64,000 nucleotides of DNA, from NCBI RefSeq assembly GCF_004005565.1, contig NZ_SADD01000006.1, positions 216,118 to 280,117 on the forward strand, given 5' to 3'. Below the pieces are notes generated by a model, which had not been told where the DNA came from, did not search any database, and saw nothing but the letters and a program-made list of their open reading frames with translations. The stretch comes from Lujinxingia sediminis (GTDB taxonomy: Bacteria > Myxococcota_A > Bradymonadia > Bradymonadales > Bradymonadaceae). Of this stretch, positions 18,540 through 28,911 are shown in pieces (the first letter of the stretch is position 1; every line of letters begins with the position of its first letter). A program made the position numbers and the translations under genes.

Positions 18540-21272
18540 TCAGGGGAGTTCTTCGAGCATCAGGCGGGCGCGGCGGTGGTTGTCGCTGGAGGGGGGCACC
18601 ATGGTGAGGATGGTGCGGCAGAGCTCGGCGGCTGCGGCGGGGTCGGCGGCGCGCTGACCGGCTGCCAGGATGTAGAGGCTGTTGGCCTCGTTTTCCAGGG
18701 CAAGGGCAAGTCGACGTGTGGTGGGATCGCTGCGTGAGAGGGCCTGCGCGCGCGTCAATAAGGAGTAGGCGCGGGCGTAGCTGTCGGAGGCCAGGGCCGC
18801 CAGGCCCTGGCCGGCCAGCGCGTGGGCCATGGCCGTGGAGGTCTGTTGTTCGAAGTGGCCGCGACCGCCGGCCAGAGCTGCGTCGGCTTTGCGGGCGCGC
18901 TGGATCAGCGTCAGTGCGCGCTCAAACTCGCCGGATTCCAAAGCCTGTCGGCCCTGCTGCAAACTCTGGCGGAAGGTGCGCACGTCGTCGGCGGTACGCG
19001 CGGCCCGCTCGCCGATGGCACCGCTGGAGGCTCGCTGGATGGACTCGAAGTGGGCGATGGCCCCCTCAAAGTTCTCGTCGCGGTAGAGGTTAAAGCCCTT
19101 GGTGAAGTTGATCGAACCTGTGGAAGACGCCGCCGAATCTCGGGAACCGGCGCTTGAGGCAGTGGAACCCGAAGCGGGCAACTCGGCAAAGGGGTTGTCG
19201 AGCTCGGGCTTGTCGCGTTCGGAGGAGGGGCGGGCCGACGGTCGGCGAGAGCGGCTTGTGATCTCGCGCTGGCGTGCTTCTTCGGCCTGACGCTCTTCGG
19301 CCTGACGCTCTTCGGCCTGGCGAGCGGCCACCGCGTCGAGATCCTCCAGGAGACGGCGGGCACCTTCATGTTGCGGAGCGATGCTGAGCAGATCGTCGAC
19401 GGCTTCGCGGCTGGCGTCCCAGTCTTCGGCCTCAAAGGAGCGTTGAGCGCGCTCAAAGATCCCGTGAACTTCGCTCTGTCTCGCCAGCCTGATGAGCGAC
19501 TGCGCTTCGCTGTGATAGACGCTCTCGCGGGAGACGGCGCTGAGTTCGGCCAGAAGTGGTGGATCGATGGCGTCGACCCGCTGGCGGGCGCGTTCGACGG
19601 TGGCGCGGGAGCGCCGCTCCATGGCGATGCGCTCGAGCTGTGCGTCAACTTCCCCGAATTCCGGGTCGGCGGCGGACGCCTGTTTGAAAAGGCTCTCGGC
19701 GCGCTCCCACTCCCGGCTCTTGATGGCTTCCACACCTTCGAGATAAAGCCCGCGCGCGTCGCTGTCGTGGATGGCCAGGGCCGTTGCGCCGGCGTCTTCG
19801 GGCGTCTCGGGTGAGAGGGCCAGGTGCACGATCAAAGCGATCAGCGGCAGGCAGAGCAGAGCGGCGCCGATGGTCACGCCCATCAACATGCGATCGAGGC
19901 GGCGCGGCGGGGCCACCGAGGGGACCGCGCCCAGCTGGCCCTGCTTCAGGGCGGTGGCGGTCTGGGTGGAAGCCGCCGGGATCAGCCGTCGCTGGCGACT
20001 CTCGGTGGGGCGGCCGCCGGGGATCACAAACTGAAAGATGGTCTGCCCGGACTCAATGCGATCGCCGTGAAAAAGATCGGCCTCACGGACTTTGACGCCG
20101 TTGAGGGCGGTGCCGTTGATCGACATCAGGTCGCGGACCATGAAGCTGTCGTCGTGCTGTTGAATGATCTCGAAGTGTTTGCGGCTCATCGAGAGGTCGG
20201 GCACGACGATCGAGTTATCGGTGCCGCGTCCTACGGTGCTGCGGATGCGATTGACCAGAAACTCCTGCCCGAGGGTGGGGCCGCTCAGCGTGGAGATGCG
20301 CGGGCAGATCGGGTCGGCTTCAAAGGGGCTGGAGAAGACCTCGGTGGCCTGGGCAGCAAAGTCGTCTGCGCCAGGTGTCGCCGCCGGCGCGATGCCGGCA
20401 TCAGCACCTGTACGCTGGCGATCGCCACGTGTGAGCTCCTCGACCGACGCGATCTGAGTGGCTTCAATGGAGTCGGAGTCCGTTGCGGCCGGAAGCTCCA
20501 TGGAGATGCTGCTGCGGTCGACCGGAGGTGGAGCCTCATTGGCGGTGTCGAAGATGCTGCGGGCGATCTCGGTGCGCTCAGGTTGAAGATCGTGAGGGGA
20601 AGCAGCATCGAGAAGTCCCGGCGAGATCTCGGTGCGCTCGGCCTGAAGGTCGGCGTCGGGTAGCGCGCTGGCGAGGCCGGGGGCGATTTCGGTGGCCTCC
20701 CCGACGAAGGGTTCCTCGACGGTGAGCTCCCCGGGACCTTCGGCGGAGGGCTCGCTCAGCGAGGATGCATGCGCTGCTGCCGGCTGGGAGACCTCCTCGA
20801 TGTTCGGGGCGGAGGTCTGAATGTCGGCGCTGTCGGAGGCACCGTCCGGGGCGACGCCGGTGGGGTCGATGGTATGGCTGAGCATGGTGGCCCGCGCAGC
20901 CGAGGAGCGAGATGGGGCGACTTCCGCGTCAGATACCTCGTCCTCGTCGTGTGCTTCACCAACGTCCGGTTCATCGTCGAGATCCTCGGGGAGCATCTCG
21001 ATGGTCGTCGGAGCGTCGTCTTCGGGAGGTTCGGGCGCAGCGCCCGGCACGCTCAGCTTCTTGAGGCGCTCTGAGAGGGAGAGCCCCGTTCCGGGACTTG
21101 ACGCAGTGCGCAGCCCGCCCAGGCCCTGGAGGGTCTTTCTGGGAGCGGGCTCCTGCTGTGGGGCCGAGGGGGCCTCTGCCTCCGGGAGCCTCGATGGGGC
21201 TCCCTCGGCGGAGACACTCGTCTCTTCGGGTGGCTGCTCGCCAGCCGAAGGCTTGTTCTCCGCGTCGTTCAT
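18540..21272 (-). CDS. FHA-domain, single-membrane-span TPR protein
   Basis: 910 aa. The first 330 residues are acidic, Ser/Pro/Glu-rich and contain repeated T-E-I-S/A-P-G-L phrases (about 185-260), typical of phospho-regulated scaffolds. An FHA domain follows (VGRGTDNSIVVPDLSMSRKHFEI, then MSINGTALNGVKV), which binds phosphothreonine. One transmembrane helix (MGVTIGAALLCLPLIALIVHL) is near 480. The remainder is predicted periplasmic helical repeats of TPR type. A local 15-bp repeat encodes three AEERQ units. It probably links a Ser/Thr kinase signal to an envelope assembly, as FHA proteins do in Myxococcota. The upstream neighbour is the divergent histidine kinase. Confidence 0.8.
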   Translation of the reverse strand: MNDAENKPSAGEQPPEETSVSAEGAPSRLPEAEAPSAPQQEPAPRKTLQGLGGLRTASSPGTGLSLSERLKKLSVPGAAPEPPEDDAPTTIEMLPEDLDDEPDVGEAHDEDEVSDAEVAPSRSSAARATMLSHTIDPTGVAPDGASDSADIQTSAPNIEEVSQPAAAHASSLSEPSAEGPGELTVEEPFVGEATEIAPGLASALPDADLQAERTEISPGLLDAASPHDLQPERTEIARSIFDTANEAPPPVDRSSISMELPAATDSDSIEATQIASVEELTRGDRQRTGADAGIAPAATPGADDFAAQATEVFSSPFEADPICPRISTLSGPTLGQEFLVNRIRSTVGRGTDNSIVVPDLSMSRKHFEIIQQHDDSFMVRDLMSINGTALNGVKVREADLFHGDRIESGQTIFQFVIPGGRPTESRQRRLIPAASTQTATALKQGQLGAVPSVAPPRRLDRMLMGVTIGAALLCLPLIALIVHLALSPETPEDAGATALAIHDSDARGLYLEGVEAIKSREWERAESLFKQASAADPEFGEVDAQLERIAMERRSRATVERARQRVDAIDPPLLAELSAVSRESVYHSEAQSLIRLARQSEVHGIFERAQRSFEAEDWDASREAVDDLLSIAPQHEGARRLLEDLDAVAARQAEERQAEERQAEEARQREITSRSRRPSARPSSERDKPELDNPFAELPASGSTASSAGSRDSAASSTGSINFTKGFNLYRDENFEGAIAHFESIQRASSGAIGERAARTADDVRTFRQSLQQGRQALESGEFERALTLIQRARKADAALAGGRGHFEQQTSTAMAHALAGQGLAALASDSYARAYSLLTRAQALSRSDPTTRRLALALENEANSLYILAAGQRAADPAAAAELCRTILTMVPPSSDNHRRARLMLEELP

Positions 21273-21389
21273 GGGTCCTCAGGTCGTGCTGGCGATTGAT
21301 CTTCCGGGCGTGCCGAGGATAGCGTTGGCGCAAGAAAGGTGTCAATCAGGCGGTCTTTTGGCCCGGCCCCCCACTGCGAGAAAAGATCC

Positions 21390-22886
21390 GTGAGAGTTCG
21401 AGCTTCGTTGCGCACGCAGATGATCGCGGCGTTTGTCGTGCCCACTACTCTGATCATCGTGGCGATGATCGCGCTGGCCTGGGAGAGCGCGCAGCGCGGC
21501 CTGGAGGAAGAGGTGGGCAGGCGCTTAAGCGCGATTGGTGGTGCGCTTAGCGCCGAACTCAGTGAGGGCATTGATGCCTCCCAGCTTGCGCGCATGGACG
21601 CCTCCATGGAGCGCGTGCGCGCGCGCCTGAGCGAGCGTCTGGAGGCGACCCGAAAGGCCACCGACGCTCGCCGGGTGATGATCGTCGATGCTGAATTGAA
21701 GAGCCTGGTCGACACCGATGTCGCGGTTAGTTTTGGGCAGCCCGTTTTCTCGCTGGAGGCGGACAGGCTCGAGATTGGGCGAAGTTTTGCGGATGGGCTT
21801 CCCCGTACAAGCCCGATGTATCGCACCGACGACGGTCAGCGCCATAAGAAAGCATTTGTGCCGGTGTGGCTGGATGAGAAACCGGTGGCGATGATCGTGG
21901 TCATTGCCAGCGCCACCCATTTTGAACTTCTGGGAGATTTCGGTGGCGCGCTGGTGGCGCTGGGAGTTGTGGGGGTGGCGGTGGTCGGTGTGGTCGCGGT
22001 GCTCTTTGCGGCCGGGCTTCTTCGGCCGGTAAGACGGCTGGTCCGCGGGGTGGAGCGCGTGGCCCAGGGAGCGATGAAACGCCCCCTGGTCAGCGCCGAG
22101 CAGCCCGCGGCCGGGCCCGAGGAGATCGCCTTTTTGATGGGGGCATTTGAAGAGATGCGCCAGTCGGTCGTGGCGCGTGATGAGCGCATGCAGATGATGC
22201 TCGCCGGCATCGCCCACGAGGTGCGAAACCCGCTGGGAGGGATGAAGCTCTTCTGTGGCCTGTTGCACGAAGAGCTGCGCGAGGCGGGTGACGATGAGCA
22301 GGTCGTGATGGTCGAGAAGATCGCCCGGGAGCTCAACTATCTGGAGCGGGTGGTGACCGATTTTCTGGCCTACGCCCGCCCCACGGAGCTGGTGCCGGAG
22401 CGTTTTCAAGCCGCCCAACCACTCACTGCGATCGAGGATCTTTTGCGCGGGGAGATGGCCGAGGTGGGGTGCGTGCTCAAGGTCGAGGGGGCTGAGGAGG
22501 TGGAGTGGACGGGGGATGTCAGCCGGTTGCGACGCGCTATCCTCAATGTGGTGCGCAACGCCTATCAGGCCAGCCCCCCTGGCGAGTGTGTGCGGGTTGC
22601 GGTGCAGGGGAGCGAGTCGATGTGCCGGGTTGAGGTGAGCGACCGGGGGGCTGGAATCGCGGCGGAGAAGTTGGCAGAACTGAGCACGCCCTTCTTCACC
22701 ACCCGGGAGAAGGGCAGCGGTCTGGGGCTGGCGCTGACGCGCCAGATCCTGGAGGAGCATGGCGGCAGCCTGCATATCGAGAGTGAGCCGGATACGGGCA
22801 CCCGTGTGGTGCTGAGCTGGCCCTTTGATGCATCGCTGCCCGAGGTGCCCCGGGCGCAGGCCGTGCCCGAGGGGTGGTTGGGCTGA
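21390..22886 (+). CDS. Membrane sensor histidine kinase (NtrB/AtoS-type)
   Basis: 498 aa if started at the GTG at 21390, placing a basic N-terminus before the first helix; a GTG at 21339 is also open. The order is TM1 (about 11-31), a 150-residue periplasmic sensor, TM2 (about 187-211), HAMP (RPVRRLVRGVERVAQG), HisKA with the phospho-acceptor His276 in IAHEVRNPLGG, and an HATPase (NVVRNAYQAS, SDRGAGI, FFTTREKGSGLGLALTRQI). It is followed 41 bp later by an NtrC-type regulator, so the two form a two-component pair. The signal is unknown. The pair probably drives sigma-54 promoters. Confidence 0.92.
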   Translation: MRVRASLRTQMIAAFVVPTTLIIVAMIALAWESAQRGLEEEVGRRLSAIGGALSAELSEGIDASQLARMDASMERVRARLSERLEATRKATDARRVMIVDAELKSLVDTDVAVSFGQPVFSLEADRLEIGRSFADGLPRTSPMYRTDDGQRHKKAFVPVWLDEKPVAMIVVIASATHFELLGDFGGALVALGVVGVAVVGVVAVLFAAGLLRPVRRLVRGVERVAQGAMKRPLVSAEQPAAGPEEIAFLMGAFEEMRQSVVARDERMQMMLAGIAHEVRNPLGGMKLFCGLLHEELREAGDDEQVVMVEKIARELNYLERVVTDFLAYARPTELVPERFQAAQPLTAIEDLLRGEMAEVGCVLKVEGAEEVEWTGDVSRLRRAILNVVRNAYQASPPGECVRVAVQGSESMCRVEVSDRGAGIAAEKLAELSTPFFTTREKGSGLGLALTRQILEEHGGSLHIESEPDTGTRVVLSWPFDASLPEVPRAQAVPEGWLG

Positions 22887-22927
22887 GTCCATTGGTGGGT
22901 TGACGCGTCAGGTCAGGGAGTCAAGGT

Positions 22928-24334
22928 ATGGCGAAGGTGTTGGTCGTTGAAGACAATGAGACGCTGCGCGAGGGCATCGTGCAGGTGCTTAAGCGGATGG
23001 GGCATGCCGCGCTGGCCGCCGAGGGAGGGCGTCAGGGTCTGGCTTGTTTTCAAGAGTCGCGTCCCGACCTGGTGATCACCGATCTGAAGATGGACGAGGT
23101 CGACGGGATGCAGGTGCTCGCCAGTATCCGAGCGCAACGCCCGGAGGCGATGGTGATCATGATCACGGCTTTCGGCAGCATTGAGACGGCGGTCGAGGCG
23201 ATGCAGGCAGGCGCTTTCGACTTTCTGCCCAAGCCTTTTCCGCCGGAGCTCCTTCGCGCCAAGGTCAGCCGCGCGCTGGAGGTGGGCGCGGAGCGGGCGC
23301 GTGCGGAGCGTCTGGTCGAAGAGAACGCGATCCTTCGGGAAGATGTCGCCGGCAGCTTCGATGAGGCGATTGTGGGCGACTCCCAGGCCATGGCGACCAT
23401 CCTGGAGCGGGTGCGGCGCGTGGCCGGCAGTGAGAGCACGGTCTACATCCACGGGGAGTCGGGGACGGGCAAAGAGCTTGTGGCGCGGGCGATTCATAAG
23501 GCCAGCCCGCGCGCCAGCGGACCTTTTGTGAAGGTGAACTGTTCGGCGCTGGCCGAGGGGCTGCTCGAGAGCGAGCTTTTCGGGCACGAGAAGGGCGCGT
23601 TTACCGGCGCCCATAAACGTCGACTCGGCCGGTTTGAACTTGCGGAAGGGGGGACGATCTTTCTCGATGAGATCGGCGACATTCAGCCCTCCACCCAGCT
23701 GAAGCTCTTGAGGGTGCTTCAGGAGCGGGAGTTTGAGCGAGTGGGCGGAGAAGAGACGTTGCATGCCGATGTGCGCGTGGTCACCGCGACGCACCGCAAC
23801 CTGCATGAAGAGGTGGCCCGGGGACGTTTTCGTGAAGATCTCTTCTACCGGTTGCATATCATTCCGGTGGAGTTGCCTCCTTTGCGAGAACGTCGCGAAG
23901 ACGTGCCGGCTCTGGCGCGGCATTTTGTGGAGAAGTTGGCTGAGCGCACGCGCTCTCAGGCCCGTCGTATGGGTGAGGAGGCGATGGCCCTGCTCACCGG
24001 CTACGAGTGGCCGGGCAACGTACGGGAGCTGGAGAATGTGATCGAACATGCGCTGGTCTTTGCGCGGGGGGAGTCGATCGGGGTGGAGGATTTGCCACCG
24101 GCGTTGGGTGGTGGAACACGGGCGCTTGAGGGCATGGATCTGAGCGCGGTGGAGGCGTCGAGTCTTCCGGAGGTGCTCGAAGCGCTGGAGCGCTCGTTGA
24201 TTGTGGCCGCGTTGGAAAAGGCCAGGGGAATCAAGGCGGAGACCGCACGGCTGCTGGGGATTAAGTCCAGCGCGCTCTACTACAAGTTGGAGAAGTACGG
24301 GGTGGAGGCTCCCGATGAAGAGACTTCAGATTAA
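22928..24334 (+). CDS. NtrC-family sigma-54-dependent response regulator
   Basis: 468 aa. Receiver domain 1-120 with Asp52 in [15 protein letters not shown]+ domain about 148-380 with Walker A GESGTGKE (176-183), the sigma-54-contact loop GAFTGA (223-228), and Walker [13 protein letters not shown]; a C-terminal Fis-type helix-turn-helix ([20 protein letters not shown]). All key motifs are intact. It should activate sigma-54 RNA polymerase after phosphorylation by the kinase encoded just upstream. The next gene, pckA, is 134 bp downstream behind its own leader, so its co-regulation is only a possibility. Confidence 0.95.
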   Translation: MAKVLVVEDNETLREGIVQVLKRMGHAALAAEGGRQGLACFQESRPDLVITDLKMDEVDGMQVLASIRAQRPEAMVIMITAFGSIETAVEAMQAGAFDFLPKPFPPELLRAKVSRALEVGAERARAERLVEENAILREDVAGSFDEAIVGDSQAMATILERVRRVAGSESTVYIHGESGTGKELVARAIHKASPRASGPFVKVNCSALAEGLLESELFGHEKGAFTGAHKRRLGRFELAEGGTIFLDEIGDIQPSTQLKLLRVLQEREFERVGGEETLHADVRVVTATHRNLHEEVARGRFREDLFYRLHIIPVELPPLRERREDVPALARHFVEKLAERTRSQARRMGEEAMALLTGYEWPGNVRELENVIEHALVFARGESIGVEDLPPALGGGTRALEGMDLSAVEASSLPEVLEALERSLIVAALEKARGIKAETARLLGIKSSALYYKLEKYGVEAPDEETSD

Positions 24335-24341
24335 GGAAAGT

Positions 24342-24358
24342 TAAGCCCGGAGGGCTTA
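24342..24358. promoter_or_regulatory. Short palindrome upstream of pckA
   Basis: TAAGCCC-GGA-GGGCTTA is a perfect 7-bp inverted repeat eight bases after the regulator stop codon. It has no T-run. It may be an operator for pckA or a weak terminator. Confidence 0.35.
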
Positions 24359-24468
24359 CTTGACCGGTGCGGGGGGCGGTGATTAGTGTGCGGCCAGCCG
24401 TCGCCCGGCGGTGACAGGGTGTGGGTGAGATAATTCTCAAAAGGTATGCAGAACTCAAAGGTGACTTT

Positions 24469-26064
24469 ATGAGCAAGGTCGACTTGAAAGGGTACGGCAT
24501 CGACGGCCCCGAGGTGTTGCGTAACCCCAGCGTGGCTCGCCTCTATGAGATGGCGATTCTCAACGATCCGGGGGCAGCGATCGCCTCCAGCGGAGCGTTG
24601 ATCGCCTTCTCCGGGGAGAAGACCGGGCGCAGCCCGAAAGATAAGCGGGTGGTGCGCGAGCCCTCCAGTCAGGACGACATCTGGTGGGGTGATATCAACA
24701 TCGCCATGGAGCCCGATGAGTTTATGCAGAACCGCCAGACGGCCATTGAGTTTCTCAATGACCGTCCGGTGCTCTACGTGATCGACGGCTTTGCTGGATG
24801 GGATAAGGAGCATCAGCTCAAGGTTCGTATCGTGTGCGCGCGGGCCTACCATGCGCTTTTCATGCACAATATGCTGATTCGTCCTACGGCCGAGGAGCTG
24901 GAGAGCTACGGGGAGCCCGATTATGTGATTTTCAACGCGGGCAGCAGCGCTGCCGATCCGCAGCGCGTGAAGTCGGTGAGCTCGAAGACCAGCGTGGCGT
25001 TGAACTTCGATCGTGGCGAGTTCGTGATCCTGGGCACCGATTATGCCGGGGAGATGAAGAAGGGCGTCTTCACGATCATGCATTACCTGATGCCCAAAAA
25101 AGGTGTGCTCTCGATGCACTGCTCGGCCAACCAGAGCAACGAGAAGGGTGACGTCTCGCTCTTCTTCGGGCTCTCGGGTACGGGCAAGACGACCCTCTCC
25201 ACCGACCCGCACCGGGCTCTGATTGGCGATGATGAGCATTGCTGGACGGATCGGGGCGTCTTCAACATTGAGGGAGGCTGCTACGCCAAGACGATCGACC
25301 TGTCGAAGGAGCAGGAGCCGATCATCTACGACGCGATCCGTTACGGCTCGGTGCTCGAGAATGTGGGGTTCGACCAGGAGTCCCGCGAGGTGGATTACAG
25401 CGATAACGCCATCACCGAAAACACCCGTACGTCCTACCCGATTGAGTATGTGCCCGGGGCGCAGATTCCGTGTGTGGGCGGTCATCCCAACAACATCATC
25501 TTTTTGACCTGCGATGCCTACGGGGTCTTACCGCCGGTGAGTCGACTTACCCCGGAGGCGGCCATGTACCACTTCATCAGCGGGTACACGGCGAAGGTGG
25601 CGGGCACCGAGATGGGCGTGACTGAGCCCAGGGCGACCTTCTCGGCATGCTTCGGCGCGGCGTTTCTGGTGTGGCACCCGATGCGTTACGCCGAGCTTCT
25701 GGCCGAGAAGATGCGTCAGCATGGCGCCAAAGCCTGGCTGGTGAACACCGGGTGGACCGGCGGCGCGCATGGTACCGGCCATCGCATGAAGCTCAAGTAC
25801 ACCCGTGCGATCATCGACGCCATCAACTCCGGGGAGCTGGCCGATGCCCCGACCGTGAGCGATCCGCTCTTCAAGGTCGATGTGGTCACCGAGGTTGCGG
25901 GGGTTCCCTCTGAGGTGCTCGTGCCTCGCAAGACCTGGGCGGATGCCGATGCCTTTGAGGCGACGGCGCGCAAGCTCGTGGGTCTCTTTGAGGCGAACTT
26001 CGAGCAGTACGCCGACCAGGCCGGTGAGGCCATCCTGAAGGCGGCGCCCTCGCTAAAGGGTTGA
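24469..26064 (+). CDS. pckA: Phosphoenolpyruvate carboxykinase (ATP)
   Basis: 531 aa, starting at the ATG at 24469 with AAAGGTG upstream; the GTG at 24421 is less likely. The family motifs are clear: FSGEKTGRSPKDKR near the N-terminus, GLSGTGKTTLSTDPHR for the phosphate loop, IGDDEHCW for metal binding, and NTGWTGGAHGTGHRM near the C-terminus. It converts oxaloacetate and ATP to PEP and CO2, the entry to gluconeogenesis. With glpX at 34.5 kb and the propionate module it fits a bacterium growing on amino acids, lipids or prey. It is convergent with the next gene with only 23 bp between. Confidence 0.96.
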   Translation: MSKVDLKGYGIDGPEVLRNPSVARLYEMAILNDPGAAIASSGALIAFSGEKTGRSPKDKRVVREPSSQDDIWWGDINIAMEPDEFMQNRQTAIEFLNDRPVLYVIDGFAGWDKEHQLKVRIVCARAYHALFMHNMLIRPTAEELESYGEPDYVIFNAGSSAADPQRVKSVSSKTSVALNFDRGEFVILGTDYAGEMKKGVFTIMHYLMPKKGVLSMHCSANQSNEKGDVSLFFGLSGTGKTTLSTDPHRALIGDDEHCWTDRGVFNIEGGCYAKTIDLSKEQEPIIYDAIRYGSVLENVGFDQESREVDYSDNAITENTRTSYPIEYVPGAQIPCVGGHPNNIIFLTCDAYGVLPPVSRLTPEAAMYHFISGYTAKVAGTEMGVTEPRATFSACFGAAFLVWHPMRYAELLAEKMRQHGAKAWLVNTGWTGGAHGTGHRMKLKYTRAIIDAINSGELADAPTVSDPLFKVDVVTEVAGVPSEVLVPRKTWADADAFEATARKLVGLFEANFEQYADQAGEAILKAAPSLKG

Positions 26065-26087
26065 GTTAAGGTGTTGAATATGTTGGC

Positions 26088-26609
26088 TTAAGTGCCGGTT
26101 GAGGGCGCGGTCTCCGATGAGGAGATCGCGCCTTCGACGCTCTGGCGGGTCGCCTCCAGCGCGTCGCGGATGGCGTCGGCGTTGAGACGTGGGAGGCTCT
26201 CGGCGATGAGGTGATCGCGGTGGGCGCGCAGCGCCTCGGCGGAGCCCGCCGGCTGGGAAGCGATCTGAGGGGCGTATTCGTCAATCAACGCAGCGACGCG
26301 CTCCATCTCCACGGGGGTCATCGGACCGACGCGCGCCAGCGCTCGGGCTTGAAGCAGAGGAAGTTGAGCGCGCACCTGGTCGGGCTCCCAGTCGCCGACG
26401 CTCTTTTGAGCAAGGTGCGACTCCAGTGCGATGATGGCGGGATCAAAAGGATCGAAGTTGGCTTCAGCACGAGGGCTCTCATGCTGAATGGACATGTCGA
26501 CCCGGGGGAGAACAATCGAGAGGAGGATCAACAGAGCGCAGGCCGTCCAGATCCAGCTGGCTTTGATACGTACGGGCATAGACGAAGTTCGATCGGCAAA
26601 GGGGTTCAA
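26088..26609 (-). CDS. Membrane-anchored hypothetical protein downstream of the M48 protease
   Basis: 173 aa from a TTG at 26609 that overlaps the stop of the preceding protease gene; GGGAGG lies about 10 bases upstream. An ATG at 26579 is an alternative. One N-terminal helix (WIWTACALLILLSIVLP) is followed by a helical, charged domain (VRAQLPLLQARALARVGPM, VERVAALIDEYAPQ). The coupling to the protease suggests a partner or substrate adaptor, but no family is recognised. Confidence 0.65.
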   Translation of the reverse strand: MNPFADRTSSMPVRIKASWIWTACALLILLSIVLPRVDMSIQHESPRAEANFDPFDPAIIALESHLAQKSVGDWEPDQVRAQLPLLQARALARVGPMTPVEMERVAALIDEYAPQIASQPAGSAEALRAHRDHLIAESLPRLNADAIRDALEATRQSVEGAISSSETAPSTGT

Positions 26610-28765
26610 CGCTGGCGCGCCTCCCAGCGATTCACAAGCTCACGTTGGTGGGCCAGCATCGCGCCCAGGCTCTTGCGTCGCAGGTGGTCGAGGCGCTCGC
26701 TGGCCTCCTGCCACTGGGCGGTGTAGCGGTTGAGCCACTGGTGGTTGAGTTCGCCGCGGAGCAGAGGGGCCGCGTCGACCAGTGGTGCGTCGAGCAAACG
26801 CTCACCGAGGCTTTCTTCATCCTCAAAGCCGTGAAGTGCCGGGATGTTCGGCCCCAGGTAGAGCGCCTGATGGAAGGTGGCGTGGGTGCCCATCAGGCTC
26901 TCGAAGATCCACTGAATCGCGTCGTCGTCAAGCTCGGCCTCGGCCACAAGGTGGGTGACGCGGGCCAGGGCCGGGCTGTGCTTGCGCATCCAACGGGCCA
27001 GACGTTGGAGGTGATCGTGGAAGCGGTAGCGCTCTTGAAGTTCGTTGAGGGCGTCGCCGCCCTGGCGAGCGGCGATGACCAGGTGGGCGTGCATCAGATC
27101 GGCGTCGAGCTGTGCGAACCAGCGCTGCTCGGTCTGCGGGTCGCGCTGGCAGTCGGTTGCCGGCGGACAGGGGCGCGTGCTGACGCTGCTGCGCAGCGGG
27201 CGGGCGTTTCCGTGGGCGTTCGCCGGCTGGGCGGTGAGCTGCGGGAGTTGCGCGGCCAATCTCTCGGCGGCCTGGTCGAGGGTGGGGCCGATGAGATCGT
27301 GCAGCCAGGCGGTGATGGCCTGGTCATCGCTCTCTTCGGCACCGGCGGCTTCAAAAACATCTTCAAGTTCCCCGAACTCGACGTAGCGGTGGCCGAAGAC
27401 GATCTTCTCGCGCGGGTTGAGCAGGATCTCGGCGTGTTCGCCATCGAGGAATTCCTGCAGGTCCAGGGCGTGATGGGTGGGCGCGGCCTGTCCGAACTCC
27501 ACCGCATTGATGCTGCGGCTCAGGGCGAGGCGAAGGCTCGGCGGATCATCGAAAAGCGTCCAGGCGGAGCGCTCGTCGAAGTCGGTGCGCACGTAGTGGT
27601 GGCGAGCGTGGGCCTCGCGCACATGGTGCGGCGGGTGGGAGTCGAAGAGATCGGCGCGCTCGCCAGCGTCGGACGGGTCGAAGACCCACTCGAAGTGTTG
27701 CGGATCTGCGGGAAGTGCCGGTGGTTGACCGAGGGTGGCATCGCCCAGCCGCTCTCGCATCGAGCGCATCAGGGCCTCATGGTGCAGAAAGAAGTCGTCG
27801 GTGCGAAGTCCCTCGCGGGAGGCCTGCTCCAGGTCGTAGCAGGTCTGGGCGTAACAGCGATCCGCCCAGTCGGCGCGCTTCAGCGCGTGGACAAGCGCGT
27901 CGCTGCCGGTGAGGCGCACGGCGATGCGGTCGGCATGCAGCTCCATCTGCCGGCTCACCGAGGCATCCAGGCGCTCCAGCGCCGAGAGGGCCTGGCGAGC
28001 GATGCCGCGCACAAGTGCGGTGATCGTGTTGAGCAAAAGCGGCAACCCCAGGCCTCGATGCCAGCGGGTCTTCCAGCGGGCCAGTGCCTGGTCGATCGGA
28101 TCGCGCTCCTCGACCAGCTGACGCAAGATCTCGGCGACGACGTACACATAGTGCGTCAGGCGCATGGAGCGCTGTGAGAAGTGGCCCAGCTCGTGGGCGA
28201 GCACCGCTTCGAGCTCGGTGCGGTTGAGGGTATTGATGAGCCCCAGGCCGATGAGCAGGTTCTTGCGCACCGGGAAGATCAGGTTGAGCAGGGAGGTGTC
28301 AAAGAACACCCCGGCGTTGACCTGGGGACAGGCGTAAACGCGGTGCGGAAGCGGTGCCCCGGCCCGCTGGCAGAGATCGATGAGGTAGTCGAAGAGCTCC
28401 GGCTCGGATTCCGCGCTAAGCTCGATGAACTCGGAGCGGTCGACTTTCTGGCGGTGGAAGAGTCCTTTGAGCAGGACAAGCGCCAACGGCAGAAGGAGCA
28501 GAGCGGTGAACGATCCCAGAAGGATATCACCGAGCTGAACGGGGCCACTGAGCATGTGCGTGACGACTACGACGGTGGCCGCCACACTGAGGACCAGTGC
28601 GCCGAAGTACATGGCGAGCAGTCCCACCAGGGCCAGAGCCAGGAGCCCCACGCGCAGCAGGTAGGCGCCGTTAAGTTGAAGGGCGTGGCGGGGCACTGAG
28701 ACCGGCGAGGAGCCGGCGGCCGAGCCGACAGCAGGAACGAAGCGGTGGAGCCAAGAACGATACAT
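26606..28765 (-). CDS. Large M48-family membrane metalloprotease
   Basis: 719 aa from the ATG at 28765, with GGGAGG seven bases upstream; the frame extends further but without a site. Two hydrophobic helices (about 36-66 and 80-102) precede an M48 catalytic domain: HELGH (191-195) supplies two zinc ligands and the Glu base, and ELHADRIAV (near 268) the third ligand. The C-terminal 350 residues are a helical extension not found in HtpX (about 290 aa). It resembles the M48/HtpX-like proteins with long tails in Myxococcota-type genomes. Role: probably membrane-protein quality control. It heads a two-gene unit with its own promoter and palindrome at 28886-28939. Confidence 0.88.
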   Translation of the reverse strand: MYRSWLHRFVPAVGSAAGSSPVSVPRHALQLNGAYLLRVGLLALALVGLLAMYFGALVLSVAATVVVVTHMLSGPVQLGDILLGSFTALLLLPLALVLLKGLFHRQKVDRSEFIELSAESEPELFDYLIDLCQRAGAPLPHRVYACPQVNAGVFFDTSLLNLIFPVRKNLLIGLGLINTLNRTELEAVLAHELGHFSQRSMRLTHYVYVVAEILRQLVEERDPIDQALARWKTRWHRGLGLPLLLNTITALVRGIARQALSALERLDASVSRQMELHADRIAVRLTGSDALVHALKRADWADRCYAQTCYDLEQASREGLRTDDFFLHHEALMRSMRERLGDATLGQPPALPADPQHFEWVFDPSDAGERADLFDSHPPHHVREAHARHHYVRTDFDERSAWTLFDDPPSLRLALSRSINAVEFGQAAPTHHALDLQEFLDGEHAEILLNPREKIVFGHRYVEFGELEDVFEAAGAEESDDQAITAWLHDLIGPTLDQAAERLAAQLPQLTAQPANAHGNARPLRSSVSTRPCPPATDCQRDPQTEQRWFAQLDADLMHAHLVIAARQGGDALNELQERYRFHDHLQRLARWMRKHSPALARVTHLVAEAELDDDAIQWIFESLMGTHATFHQALYLGPNIPALHGFEDEESLGERLLDAPLVDAAPLLRGELNHQWLNRYTAQWQEASERLDHLRRKSLGAMLAHQRELVNRWEARQR

Positions 28766-28885
28766 GAAGACCTCCCAAGGGCTGACGAAACGTCCCACCT
28801 GGGAAAGCCCACCTGATACTACCTGGACTTCAGGGCTTTCGAGCTAGCTCGTCGACGTACACGAACCAGGAGTGGATTACACTAT

Positions 28886-28904
28886 GACTGGAAATTTTCC
28901 AGTC
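28886..28904 (-). promoter_or_regulatory. Operator-like 19-bp perfect palindrome
   Basis: GACTGGAAA-T-TTTCCAGTC, 9-bp arms with a single central base. It begins right where transcription from the adjacent promoter should start, a position typical for a repressor site. The 311-bp gap between the protease and RidA genes otherwise holds only this promoter region and an unassigned GCCGCCC/GGGCGGC hairpin near 28985. Confidence 0.6.
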
Positions 28905-28911
28905 TGCCTGA

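Noticed and set aside
19260..19325. 15-bp repeats in the FHA gene as part of the same family
   Set aside because: The unit codes AEERQ and has no TGACC core. It is ordinary coding repetition in a charged helix.
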